Positions 34,331 through 46,935 of a stretch of 64,000 nt of DNA are shown piece by piece. The stretch covers positions 33,440,501-33,504,500 of the forward strand of contig NC_083382.1 of the NCBI RefSeq assembly GCF_031755915.1. Reading direction: 5' to 3'. Both the position numbers and the translations under genes were made by a program. The notes beneath the pieces are model-generated. The model made no database searches, had not been told where the DNA came from, and worked only from the letters and a program-made list of their open reading frames with translations. Every line of letters begins with the position of its first letter. Positions within the stretch are counted from its first letter, which is position 1. The stretch is from Ziziphus jujuba. Its lineage: Eukaryota; Streptophyta; Magnoliopsida; Rosales; Rhamnaceae.

Positions 34331-35793
34331 AGGCCTTGATGGTTGGGCACAAAACCCTCTGCTCCCTTCTCTTCACTTCTTTTATTTTGCTTTCTCTATT
34401 CCCTTCTTTTTAATACTGATCTAGAGGTCCTTGCAGACAAATATTGATCAACCAAGTTATGATCCTACAGCTGTTTATCCATTCTGTGTGCTGCGTTTGA
34501 TTGGAACTAAGATTATATATGCAGGCTAAATTGTTCTTAGACTGAGTGCACATATTTTTGTTGTCCAAATTAATCTGCGGCTTCATGTCATAAAAAGAAG
34601 AATTCTTCTACTCGCAACTAAATTCATATTGGTAGAAGAATCCATTCAATTTCTTAGATTTTAACTCATAAGCTATTAATATACTCAAATGTACATGTCT
34701 GAGCTTGGTTGTAAACCAGACTGTTATGGATGAAACTAAGCTAACCACCACCACCACGAGGTTTCTACCCAAAAAAATAAAAAATAATAATAATAATAAA
34801 AAAAATAAAATAAAAATAGAAGTCCATGATAATGAATAATGACATTCTAGTCTCAAGATATGAATATCAGGTTTACATTTTACCTATACATTAATGAATG
34901 ATTGTTAGTGCTGTGACTGTTGTCTACGTGATCAAATAAACTATGATTCCATTTTCCTTTTTTTAATATTTATTTTTTTAATAAAAAAATTGCATTCATT
35001 ACTTCACAACTTGTATCACTGTATGTAAATATACAATATTAACGCTAAGCCACACTAGACCAAACTATAGCATAAAATTACCTGAAAACAGGAAAGAGAT
35101 AATAATTTATAAAAGAAAAGAGAGAGCATTAGTAGCAATAGAATCTTGAACCAACCAAGGGGCAAAAGGATAAGATTGATGGGACAATTGACATTGAAAA
35201 TTTGAACGATATTATTTTTTAGCCAGCATTTGGGAACCTTCACTAAATAACAGTTAATCCTTCCTTTTTATTTCATTGTCACCATTAGAATTTCTCCTTG
35301 TCTTCATGAATAACAACAAATATAAGCAATGATGCAACCCATCCTCTACCCTTCCCAACATTTTTGGTTCAAGAAGTTTCCAAGAAAGAAGCATATATAA
35401 TCAGGACGAAGAAAAAGAGAATGAAGATCTAAATTATTGCATGAAAACAGCAAGCAGAACAAATTCCATAAATTGGAATATATTTTCAACGTAAAGCTCT
35501 TAACCTCTCGATTGATACAAAATGAGGTACTATATGTATGATCATTAAACGGCCAATACGACCACCAAACGTGAAATTTCCAGGAAAGTATCAAAGAAAC
35601 ACACATTCAGTACAAAGCGACAGGACAAACTTACGATTTGAATTATATTCACAGCTCCAGTAGCCACATGAACCAGATGTTTAAAATACCTGGTTAGGAT
35701 TATCTACGCTAAAAATATACTACTGCCATCGAGAATAACCTTTGGAAACCAATCATAGAAACTAACCGCCACCATTTGAATTTCCATAGAAAC
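34331..35793. other. Spacer upstream of transporter copy 4
   Basis: AT-rich. Minus-strand frames near 34600-34860 and 35050-35600 are low-complexity hydrophobic translations and are not supported as genes. The copy 4 promoter should lie in the last part; no clear TATA box seen. Confidence 0.55.
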
Positions 35794-37288
35794 ATGCAGG
35801 AAAATCAAAAGAAAACTGCCACGGAAGACAGTCAGTCTTCTTCATGTTCACAGGCTCTTCTTGGAAAACAAAAAGAACATGAAGAAGCTCCAACTCCAAC
35901 TCCAACCAGCACCACCTCAATTGGCAAAAAACTACCTTTAATCCCACTAATTTTTCTGATTTACTTTGAAGTTTCTGGCGGCCCCTATGGCCAGGAGATC
36001 GCTGTAGGGGCTGCAGGGCCTTTCTTTGCCATCCTTGGCTTAATAGTCTTCCCTATTATGTGGAGCATCCCAGAGGCACTTGTCACTGCCGAGCTTGCCA
36101 CCACGTTTCCTAGCAATGGCGGTTTTGTCATATGGGCTCATGAAGCCTTTGGTCCCTTCTGGGGCCACCTCACTGGGTCTTGGAAATTCTTTGGTGGTGT
36201 AATAAACTTGGCTTCTTATCCAGCTCTCTGTATACAGTATCTGGATGTGGCATTCCCAGTTCTCTCTTCAGGCCTTCCTCACAAATTTGCTATATTTGTT
36301 TCAACTACTATACTGTCTTTGATAAACTATAGTGGTATAACTATTGTTGGTTATGCTGCAGTAGCTTTGGGGATTGTATCACTTTTTCCATTCTTGGCAT
36401 TGTCCATTGTTGCAATCCCCCAAATTGATCCTAGTAAGTGGGTCATTATGGGTCAAAAGGGTAGGAACAAAAAATGGAAATTGTTCTTCCATACTCTTTT
36501 TTCGAACTTGAATTCCTTGGACAATGTCAGTACTTTAGCTGCTGAGGTTAAAAAACCATATAAAACATTTCCTAAAGCACTTATCATAGCTATATTTTTT
36601 ACTGTTATTTCTTGCATAATACCTATGGCAGCTTCAGTTGGATCTATATCTTTGGATCTAGATGATTGGATTAATGGGTATTATGCAGATATTGCAGAAG
36701 ATATTGCAGGGAAATGGTTGAGATCCTGGATTGAATTTGGCGCTGTTGTATCGAGTCTTGGCCTCTTCCAAGCTCAGCTGAGCAGTTCTTCATACCAACT
36801 TTTGGGCATGGCTGATTTAGGACTTTTACCAAGCGTTTTTGGGGTTAGATCCACAAGGTTTAACACACCTTGGGTTGGGATTTCAATCTCATCAGCGCTA
36901 GCACTTTCAATATCTTACATGAATTTTGAGAACGTCATATCCTCAGTGGTACACTTATATAGTATGGGAATGCTCTTGGAATTTTCATCCTTTCTTTGGT
37001 TGAGGCTGAAGTTTCCAGCTGTGGAGAGGCCATTCAAGATTCCAATAGGGACAAGAGGGGTGGCGGCAATGTGCTCCATCCCATCTGTGTTTCTGCTTTA
37101 TGTACTCTTTGTGGCTAATGGAACTCAATTTTTGGTGAGTGGTTCACTAACTGTGTTTGGGATTGCAGTTTACTTTGTACTGAAGCTTTTAAGGAAAAAA
37201 AAGTTGCTTCACTTCAACAATGTTGGGAGAAAACTGGTGGATGAACATCATCTGGGGTAGGTTCATTATGATTTTTATATGATTCTTA

Positions 37289-37334
<46 letters not shown>

Positions 37335-37437
37335 CTTTGAAAGATGTTTTATATACATATGCAAGTACTAATTATCCTTTATTTCCTTTTTGTCCTTTTT
37401 TTTTTCTTGCAGCTATTATGATGAAATTGTGAAATAA
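35794..37437 (+). CDS. Divergent PUT-like permease (copy 4 of 4)
   Basis: 488 residues from the ATG at 35794 to the TAG at 37258. It keeps the overall APC/PUT layout ([50 protein letters not shown]) but changes several positions fixed in copies 1-3. EEP becomes QEI in the TM1 bend. WNLNFWDN becomes SNLNSLDN (237-244). LAGEVEKPQ becomes LAAEVKKPY. These lie in the substrate-translocation core, so specificity may have shifted or selection relaxed. A plausible small intron (donor GT at 37257-37258, acceptor AG at 37411-37412 after a T-rich tract) would remove the TAG and add YYDEIVK, ending at TAA 37435-37437, giving 496 residues. Either end is possible; the spliced end defines the coordinates here. 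Confidence 0.82.
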
Positions 37438-40400
37438 GGTGACTCCAAATCATTTACATTTACATGTATAATGTTTCCCATTTGTATCATATATAAGGGA
37501 GTGATGAGGCATATTTAGGTGAAATTAGTTTATGTGGAGGTATATATACATATTTATGTAGAATTCCTTATCCCTATAGATATGTGTCTAATTTACGTAA
37601 AAAAAAAAAAAAATGTGTTAACATGTGTAATTTGTGAATCAAGAACTAATCTTGGCATTAGTTCAATTAGGTTATCAAAGGTTCATGTCATATGCAATAT
37701 GTTATGTTGGATTTCCAAGACTAAACGTTCATATATGCACTTTACTTTTCCTTCTCGTTTTTTTTTTTTTTTTTTTTGGTTTTTTTTTGGTTTTTTTTGG
37801 TTTTTTTTTGGGGCCCTGGAAATTATTATTATTATTATTATTTGGACAAGCTTAGAAATTATTGTTTCATATGGTGAGAAGAACTGTAATCATTGAAATG
37901 TATGCGTGCTCAAACCGAGAGTTTATATTCAAAAATTCTCCTTTCCGGACTTTACCTGAGTCGTTGAAGCAATGGGCCCGAGAGCTATTAAGTTTGAGCC
38001 CATTTAGTTGGGCCTATAAAGTTTCAATTTCACATCATTCCTTCCTGGGCCACCTTAAAAGATGGGCCTAAATTTTTTAACGCCATATAATGCCCGTTGT
38101 GGATTTGTATAGGATTGATTTCACTTTTGTTTTTTTATCCTTAAATTTTTCGATAAATAATGAATTTAAAAAAAAAAAAAAAAAAAAAAACGTAATTTGC
38201 TCGTTTAGCTCTATTACTTCATTTTATCCGTGGACCGACTGACTTAATTTTTATTGTCAATTTAAAGATTTACTGGGTTAGTGTTTTTTAAGGAAACTTC
38301 TATTACTTTCAGTGGGTTGAAAATAAACAAAAATCAAACATAGTGGCAAAATGTTTTTAAAAATACGCGTTGGATCGCGGTTTTGGTCTGTCAATGTGGT
38401 TCGTACATTCAAAGTCAAATTTTCATTTCATTTTTTTCAAATTCGTTGTATTCAGTTTCCTTTACTTACTCATCAACATGACCGCATCCACTGAAACATA
38501 TTCTTTTCCCACGCTATTAATCTTACTTAAAAACGTTTTTTTTTTTCTTAATTTTATTTTGATTTTCTTATTTTGGTACATATATTACAGAAAAAACGTT
38601 GACAGCTAGCCATATATATATATATGGACAAATACCATTTTCCTTATCCACCTGAATTCTACTTCTGCCGCATTAGTGGACCATCAATTTGACGACTGTC
38701 CCTTTATATATGCATATGAAAATATAGGTATATATATTAACTTTTGACATGGCAAAGAAGATAAACAGAATCCAGTCCCAGTGCTAAGGCATAAAGAATT
38801 GAATGCGTTCAGAAATGGCACCTCAAAATCCTTTGCAAAATAATGATTTGAACCATTAACTTTGAAAAAGTTTGTCTTCCTTCTTTGAATTTGAATTTGT
38901 CTTTCTACATCAACGCCCCTTAACCTTTTGCCACTTTTATAATTTACTCCCTGATTTTTATTTTTGCCACTCTCAAATTTTATAAATAATATAGCTTGGG
39001 GACAAATGTTAACACTTTTTTTTTTTTTTCTATGTTAAAAATACGTATCATACACATGCTTCACTCTTAACTTCAAACAAACTTTTTTTTTTTAATATGT
39101 TATCTAATTTTGAATTATTTTTTTCTTTTTGTCTTTCTAAATTAATTTGTTAATTAAAAATAAAAACTACTTTTTTTTAGAACCAAAATTGAAAAAAAAA
39201 AAAAGTAATTAAAAAATTATCTTTTTTTAAAACTAAAACCAAGATATTATCCATCCCACTGATCTACTTCTATCACAATAGTAAGCTCATGATGATAATA
39301 TTCCAATCAACCACTCACAGAGAGCAAGAAGAGGTAGCTAATGAGAGAGATAGTAATAAAGATAGATATAGAGAGAGAGGCTTCCATCCCAACTTTTAAC
39401 TTTTCATGGAAAATAAAAACTTCAGCAGTTTTTATTTGAGATATTGAATTCAATCCAACTTGAAATTTGCTAGAATATTAACTCATTAAATATGCATATT
39501 GTATTTTCCTTTTCTTGTGAATAACAATCCATTTATCCAATTTAGAAATAAAGTAAAAAGTCAAATTCTAAAGCTTGAAAAGCCTGATTATTTGTAGAAT
39601 GTTAAAGAGCGAATTCTCAAATTAGGACAATCTAATATAAAATATGCACATCCAGATTGTAATAAGGGGAAGGGGAAGGTTCATTCATGAGAGAGATAAT
39701 ATGAGTTACAATTAAGAACCTAGAAAGGAGAATATATATCAATGATATCCATTTTTTTCTTTTCTCAAAAATGAGTTATGGTCTACAAAAATGGAAGACC
39801 TAGGAGGTGGTACTGGTCCATCCGACCTAAATATTACAGAGGGTCCTTCCATAGTTGAGCTAGCCATGGTTGAAGGTTCATCACCAACACCACTGAGTTG
39901 GACCGGCTGAAGAAGAAATTGGGATTTTGATGATATGATTAGCTGATTTATTCAATTTACCTTTAAAGTTTTAAATTAAAATGCAACATGTGCATGTCAC
40001 GTGCCTTTAACACTAAAAAATACATGATATTAACATTTTTATCCTTACGTATGTTACATGTCCCTCTGTCATCTTACTCTCTTTTCGCCAATTAACAGCA
40101 TATAATTTTTATAATCACCACAAAAACCAAGGTTAATTTGAAACCTATATATATTTTTACCAAATAAATAAATAAATAAATACATTACCTAGCTGGTTTA
40201 TTAGTCAGATATAAATTCTTTGATGTGACATAACATGGTTCCTAGGGAACGCCCCAAATATGTCACAATTCCGTCTTCCCAAATTTCTAACCTTCGCCTA
40301 CCATTTATGATTTATATACATAAATTTGTGCTTTGTGTGAATCACGTTTTCCATGGGAACGAAAAAGCTGTGTAAGGAGGGTCATCCATTTTTTTTTCCT

Positions 40401-43400
40401 TCTTAAATTTACTTAAAGATGAGTGATCTCTTTGATTTTAAAAATTGTTATTGAAATAAAGAAGGAAACGTGAGAAAATAGAACAGAGAACTGATTATAT
40501 TATTTTGTACGGAGAGGATCCTCTTTATAGGCCATCTAAATAATCACAATTAAAAATAGATTATTAACATTAAAAATATAAAATATATTTGCATTTATCT
40601 ATCTGCATGATGAATTAGACTCATATAAGAACAAGGACGCTATGATATTTTATGGTTAATATATATTTAATGATATATTAAAATCAAATAAATTCTTATT
40701 TAATAAATAAAATTTTAAATTTTAAATACTAATATAATTCAAAAATTAAAGATATAATTCGAAACTAATTGTTTATAATATAATAACCATCCACAACTGA
40801 TATCATAACAACAATAATATCTTTGGTTTTACATGGATTATTATGTGTTATGGAATATTGACCCATCATATATATATATATATATATGCAATTTTGTTTT
40901 TAATTTTGAGAAATTTATTTCTTTAACCTTTGAACTCCATTGTCCCTAAATAAAAGAACCGTTGAGCTTGATTCGCTATATGTAACGCAGAGTAATTATA
41001 ATCTAATTACTAGTCGATAGGTAAATATAAAGCCACAGATTACCAACTAGGACAAATATTTTTCAATTTTATAATGGAGGACTAAGAGGAGGTCAAGCGT
41101 TGAGTCTTCATGCTTAATTTAATGACTCTACTTTTATCGTACGTTTATTATCATTATCATTTTTATAAACCCAAAAAAGGAGTTAGAAATTTTAGGTCTC
41201 CCGCTAAATTTAGACAATAAAAGTCCAAAAACAAAAAAGTAAAAAAGAAAATGAAATGAATATTGAACGAGGGGAGGAAAAGCTACCCATGAATGAGTTG
41301 ATGAAATTAGACGCGCATGCCAAACCCCCTCCCAACTCCCATTGCGTCACATGACGTTTTTCTCTGGAAATTCATCGATTGCACTTAGTTTGACAGTCAA
41401 TAAAACAAAATCATTGTTCCACGTGCCAGGTGGCATGGTCAAGTTCACATGAGTCGCGACAAGTAAATTCCATCGTATATACTATTTATTTTTCAGCTAA
41501 ATAAGAATATATATATATATATATACATTTATTTGTAGAAAAATTTTATAGTTCAGGTCACATCAAATAGATATTTGATGTGTATATGTACAAAGCTGAT
41601 TTTTTGAAAAAAAATATTAAAAAATATTAATTTTGATGTAATCTGTATTATAGAATTACTTTTTATTTGTATACCTCTCATACATAATATTAATATATAA
41701 GGTTTACGCGAAATGATGTGTATGAGATGATGCAATCTAGTTACGTCATTATAATAATTTTTTTTTGTTCCGTAACACACTGTTTTTTCAATAGCTTTCA
41801 TTCCATAGTATATGGTGTTGCGTTTTTACTTCTATAAAAAAAATATCTCATACAAATCGATAATCTATAAAACTAGAAGAACTAAATCGGGGAAAAAAAA
41901 AAGAGAAAAAAAGAAAGAAAGAGCGGGATAAGTAGCGTATTTAAGGTTTTGCAATTAAATTTTTAATTTTTTAATTTGGCAATTTAGGATTTAGGTGATC
42001 TGCACAAGTGCTTTTAAAAATAAAAGTATTAAAGTGTAAAATTTTAAAAATAATCTTAATATTTTGGTATTTTAATATATGTCTTATAATTTAAAATTTG
42101 ATATAAATTAATATTGATAATGTAAGATGACAGTTAAAGTTATTAAATCCTGTAGTTAAAAATCAAACAAGCTATAAATTACAATAAATTGAAAATCAAA
42201 AATATAAGTTGAGGAGTTGAAATGTTAAAAGTTTAAATTGCAAAACTATAAAAATTAAAAGTATTAAAATACAATTAGAAAAACTCCATATCTTTTAAAT
42301 AATTACATATATATGTTTTTTTGGCAGTAAATTACCATATATAATTTTGGTAAAAATTAAATGTTAGAAAAATTATATATAAAATATAATAATAAAAAAA
42401 TATTATTACCAAAAAATTATATATAAAATAACAAGGATCGGAGCATAAAAAAATATTACAAAAATTCCGCTTAAATTTAAATCAAGCTTTTAAAAAATAA
42501 AACACAGAGAACTTACAATGATAGTATACAAAATACATATTAAATGAAAAATAATTTGTACATAAATATAATAATCAAAATATATTTAATATTAAAATAA
42601 AAACTTGTTAGGATGTAGAAATTGAACTTTAGGATCCAAGTGTGTGCTCCACACAATGTCCTTAAGATAGGTTCGTTTGTTATCAGAGTTTGTGATTTTA
42701 GCTGCGTTTGTCTTCTAAAATACATTAGACTACAAAAGCTTTAAATGTTGCACCTTTGAGCTATTCTCGACAAACTTGAAATAGTTTTCCCTTTACAATA
42801 CTAAAGGAAACAGGAATACGCTAAAGCCAGCAATTTCGCATCAATTAGCGAAAAGTTAAACGGTCAATAGAGAAATAAAATATTTTTTATTAGAATACTT
42901 AAGCTCCAAATAAGGTTTTTTCTCAATAGTGTAGGCAGGAAGGCTAGCCTTTGCCCTTTTTGTTGCGCTTCACTTTCAAAACAAAAGAAAGATGCTACAT
43001 ATATAGGCCTTAACCAATAGGAAATTAAATTTGATATTTAATATGGCTTTTAAACCATTTAATAACATTCATTATTAAATATTTATATTTAATTGACCGT
43101 TTTACAATTAAATTCTTGTAATTTAATTGATGGCTACAAATTCATTAAACTTGTTACTTCCACATTAAAAAACTAATTAATAATTATTAAAATGGTAGTT
43201 ATAACCATTAAATTGGTTTTTAATATCAAAATTTTCCAACGTCAAAGACAAAAGAATTGAATTTCCATTTCCTATATTCTCCGCTCCTTTCTTTCTTTTC
43301 CTTTGTCCCATTTTTTCCACCTACAGCTGACACACGTTTTACTATAGGGATGTAAAAATGGCTGCCTACTTTTCTACGCAGGGATTAAAAAGCCAATTGA

Positions 43401-44449
43401 CTAAAGTCTAGACTATATAATAATAATGAAAGGTTGGTCTTAATTTAAAGACAATGTGTATGTATAGTGATGGAAGCATACATTGTTAGCATTAAAAAAA
43501 TAATAATAATAACAAAAATAAAAGGAAGGAAACTGATGGAAGCATACATTATATATAATATGTATAGTTTTGATTTAATGGATTGCGTGACTGGTCTTTA
43601 ATAGTGAGCTCTATTTTGACAGTGGTCATCTCTTGACTATCTCAAAAAGAATTGTCAGTTTTTCTGTATATGTTACTATAACGTCAGTTTTTTTTTTTTT
43701 TTTTCTTCTTCTATAATTCCTCACAATTGTCTTACCTAATGTAAGTCACAATCTCGTAGATGCAGATTTAAAAGGCTTATCAACTGAATCATTCTCGTAT
43801 GATCATAATTAATTAATTATAATTAAGTAGTTAATTCAATTTAGTGATATATCTTTACTAAATTTCAAGGGTCAACTAGAATTGTCGCAATCAGTTGCTA
43901 GAATCTCGATCGTTGGTTTGGGTTCAAAAAATTTCAAGAGCTAGTGCCTTAAATAATGTAAACTGGATTCAATTACTATTAATTAATTTCATTCAGGATA
44001 GAATAATATATTTTAATGTATTATATATTTTTTGTAGTTTAGTAGTTAGGATGCATATATGTATATATATATATATTTAAGTTAATAGCTTCCTTGAAAT
44101 TGCTAGTCTACTTTTATGTCTGAATGTTTGCGGGTAAAATTCCTCGTTATATATAATTTATAGCCTTTTATATAAAAATAATAATAATGATAATAAAATC
44201 TATAGCCATGTGTGGTTACAAGGATGTGGATAGTCTACGTGGTGGGCGCCTCAATAGTGACGTCACAATTCGATTAAGCAAATTTGGTATGTGACTCTCG
44301 TGTGCATTTTTATTTCTTTAACTTATATATTTTTATTTCTTATTTAATTTATTGCGATGGAGAGAGTTGGTGAATAATTGAATAATCAAGTAATACTCAC
44401 GTTGTAATTATAAAAAAATTATACAGGGGACACGGCTTGGACTTTGAAT
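37438..44449. other. Seven-kilobase gene-poor AT-rich region between the PUT and F6'H arrays
   Basis: No supported gene. It contains T/G runs (about 37760-37812), an A-run at 38168-38190, (AT)n tracts (40871-40887, 41508-41524), and a small coding-like island near 39780-39912. A less AT-rich, G-box-containing patch (CCACGTGCC) is near 41420. The last 300 bp carry the copy 1 F6'H promoter. Confidence 0.6.
44258..44265. promoter_or_regulatory. Palindromic TGACGTCA bZIP site upstream of F6'H copy 1
   Basis: TGACGTCA is the canonical C-box/TGA-type bZIP palindrome, about 190 bp upstream of the TATA box. An ACGTGG core (G-box/ABRE-like) lies 20 bp further upstream at 44237-44242. Function is inferred from the motif only. 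Confidence 0.45.
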
Positions 44450-44457
44450 TATAAATA
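44450..44457 (+). promoter_or_regulatory. TATA box of F6'H copy 1
   Basis: TATAAATA about 140 bp before the ATG, followed by GGTCTTCTTCAAGGCT. The same block follows the TATA boxes of copies 2 and 3, so the core promoter is shared by descent. Confidence 0.75.
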
Positions 44458-44598
44458 GGTCTTCTTCAAGGCTCGAAAATCACACCAACTAGCAGCTTCT
44501 CTTCCTCCCCAAGCCAGCTTCAAATATTAACCATTAATTTTCTTCCTTCAATTTTTTACTAATCTCCATTAATTTCCATCTTATCCCAAGCTCTTGCA

Positions 44599-45687
44599 AT
44601 GGCTCCAACAATGGCCGCGATCAACAACGCCACCAACCCTGTCTCTGATTTCTCAGACTTTGTGTTAACCAAAGGTCATGGAGTAAAGGGTCTATCAGAA
44701 ACAGGCATCGAAACCCTTCCAAACCAATATATCCAGCCTCTGGAAGAAAGGCTTTGCATGACCAAAATCGTCCCTGAAAACGCCATTCCCATCATCGACC
44801 TATCGGACCCCAATGGCACTGGTGTTGCGGACGCCATTTGCAATGCGGCAGAGAGGTGGGGGTTCTTTCAGATTGTCAACCACGGAGTTCCCCTTCAAGT
44901 TCTGGAGAATGCCAAGGAAGCAACCCGCCGCTTCTTTGGGCTGCCTGCTCAGGAGAAGAACAAGTATTCCAAGGACAATTCGCCTTCCAACAACGTCCGC
45001 TATGGCACCAGCTTTAGCCCGCAGGCAGAGAAAGCTCTGGAGTGGAAGGACTATCTCAGTCTCTTCTATGTCTCTCATGACGAGGCCTCTGCATTGTGGC
45101 CTGCTGCTTGCAGGGATGGTTTGCTAGAGTACATGAGGAAGAGCGAAGCAGTTGTTAAACAACTACTGAAGGTGCTGATGGAGAAACTCAATGTGACAGA
45201 GATTGACAAAAGCAAAGAAGATCTTCTAATGGGATCTCGCAGAATTAACATAAACTACTATCCCATCTGCCCAAACCCTGAGCTCACCGTGGGAGTCGGC
45301 CGCCATTCCGATGTCTCAACTCTTACAATCCTTCTCCAAGATGATATTGGCGGACTGTACGTGCGGGACCTACAAGACAACAGCTGGATCCATGTCCCTC
45401 CGGTGAAAGGCTCCATTGTCATCAACGTGGGAGATGCGTTGCAGATAATGAGCAATGGCCGATACAAGAGCGTCGAGCACCGTGTGGTTGCCAACGGGAG
45501 CAAGAACAGGATATCAGTTCCCATTTTTGTGAACCCAAGGCCCCATGACATCATCGGCCCGTTGCCTGAATCGCTTGCAAGTGGAGAACAGCCCATTTAC
45601 AAGCAAGTTCTGTATTCGGACTACGTCAAACACTTCTTCAGAAAGGCTCACGATGGGAAGGGTACTGTCGACTACGCAAAGATATGA
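44599..45687 (+). CDS. F6'H1: Feruloyl-CoA 6'-hydroxylase (2-oxoglutarate/Fe(II) dioxygenase), copy 1
   Basis: Intronless, 362 residues, close to Arabidopsis F6'H1 in length and sequence. It ortho-hydroxylates feruloyl-CoA using 2-oxoglutarate, O2 and Fe(II). The product isomerises and lactonises to scopoletin, the entry to coumarins used in iron acquisition and defence; cytosolic. An N-terminal DIOX_N region ([26 protein letters not shown]) is followed by the double-stranded beta-helix core. Fe ligands are His236, Asp238 (GRHSDVS) and His294 (VEHRV); the 2-oxoglutarate pair is Arg304/Ser306 (NRIS). The C-terminal [17 protein letters not shown] ending is diagnostic of the F6'H clade. TATA box at 44450. 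It is the best preserved reference copy of the cluster. Copy 2 lies convergent to it, 7 kb downstream. Confidence 0.93.
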   Translation: MAPTMAAINNATNPVSDFSDFVLTKGHGVKGLSETGIETLPNQYIQPLEERLCMTKIVPENAIPIIDLSDPNGTGVADAICNAAERWGFFQIVNHGVPLQVLENAKEATRRFFGLPAQEKNKYSKDNSPSNNVRYGTSFSPQAEKALEWKDYLSLFYVSHDEASALWPAACRDGLLEYMRKSEAVVKQLLKVLMEKLNVTEIDKSKEDLLMGSRRININYYPICPNPELTVGVGRHSDVSTLTILLQDDIGGLYVRDLQDNSWIHVPPVKGSIVINVGDALQIMSNGRYKSVEHRVVANGSKNRISVPIFVNPRPHDIIGPLPESLASGEQPIYKQVLYSDYVKHFFRKAHDGKGTVDYAKI

Positions 45688-46639
45688 ATCATACATATCC
45701 ACGTTTTATATATATGATCACCATTAATTTGTTTCTTTTCTTTATAAATGCAATTAATATATATACATATATATGTTCAAATCAATAAATGTTATTGTAT
45801 TTAACCCAGAAGTAAGATCAATTTCTACAGATATTCTGCCGATGTTTCATCCAAAGAATAATTATATACGAAAGCTAATGAAAATATTAAATACATATAA
45901 TTTACTTTGCTTCGAGTAATTTTTTTTTTCTTATCAAAGGTTCATATGATACCTCGTGGTATTAAGTTCTAAACATGCTTTAACCTTTAAAAAAAATAAT
46001 TAGGTCATATGTTTAATTATTCTTTTCCTTTCTAGTTCTTTCTGACCAGTTAATTATCTCTTGTTTTCTTGGTTGAGTTCTTAGATATTTGAGTGTAAGC
46101 CATGAACTAAATAGATATATATATATGTGAGTGCCAAAATAAAGAATAATACTATGTATGAATATCGACGATTGCCTCTCTACTTATGATCATGAAATTA
46201 ATCCACAAGCTTCATCAATACTCATTACAAGAGAAAAAAAAAAAAAAAACCCGACGGAATTTAGTTTAGATTTCTGTCATAACCTTTCTGCTATATTTTG
46301 GTAGAAAAAGCACACACCTTTCTTTTAGTAAAGGATAAAATATCCTTTATCCAAAAAATGAACTGATATAGCATATATATATTGAAAAAATTGCTATAAC
46401 CAAGTTATTGAAATTTTTAATTATTGAGGGAATAATTTGCATTGAATTATATCAAACTTTATATATATTTGTATTGATATAAGGGTAGTTTTAATTCTTT
46501 TTTATTAGTGAATTTGTAATTTAAACGAGTTTTTTTTTTTCAATAATATAAATGAGATTTTTTTTTGGACAATAAAAGAGAATTGAACTGGGTTTATTTT
46601 AGTTCCTAATGCGCTACCACAAACGGTAAAGATTATCCA
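45688..46639. other. 3' flank of F6'H copy 1
   Basis: AT-rich. About 45705-45750 (CACGTTTTATATATATGATC then ACCATTAAT) recurs inverted in the 3' flank of copy 2 near 52330-52365, and CATCCAAAGAATAATTAT (about 45848) recurs inverted near 52205. The duplication therefore included 3' sequences. No gene seen. Confidence 0.7.
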
Positions 46640-46884
46640 TTGACATTCTTTTTCTTTTTCCTGAACATATATAATTTGGGTATTTCTACCAAATACCAAA
46701 TATATATGTACATATGTCTATATATATATATATATATACACATACATAAAAGATTTGGCGATATATACCCAATTGCCGTTAACTACAGCTAATGCAAAAA
46801 TGCACAAACAAATAGCAAAATTCCTTTTGGTCTCACTTTTTTTTGGGTGAAATTTTTGGTCTCACTTGTTTAAACATGACAAGC

Positions 46885-46935
<51 letters not shown>

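Noticed and set aside
42600..42730. Minus-strand frame with LRTLCGAHTWIL resembling a transposon relic
   Set aside because: Only a few residues stand out, and no domain or element structure could be assigned.
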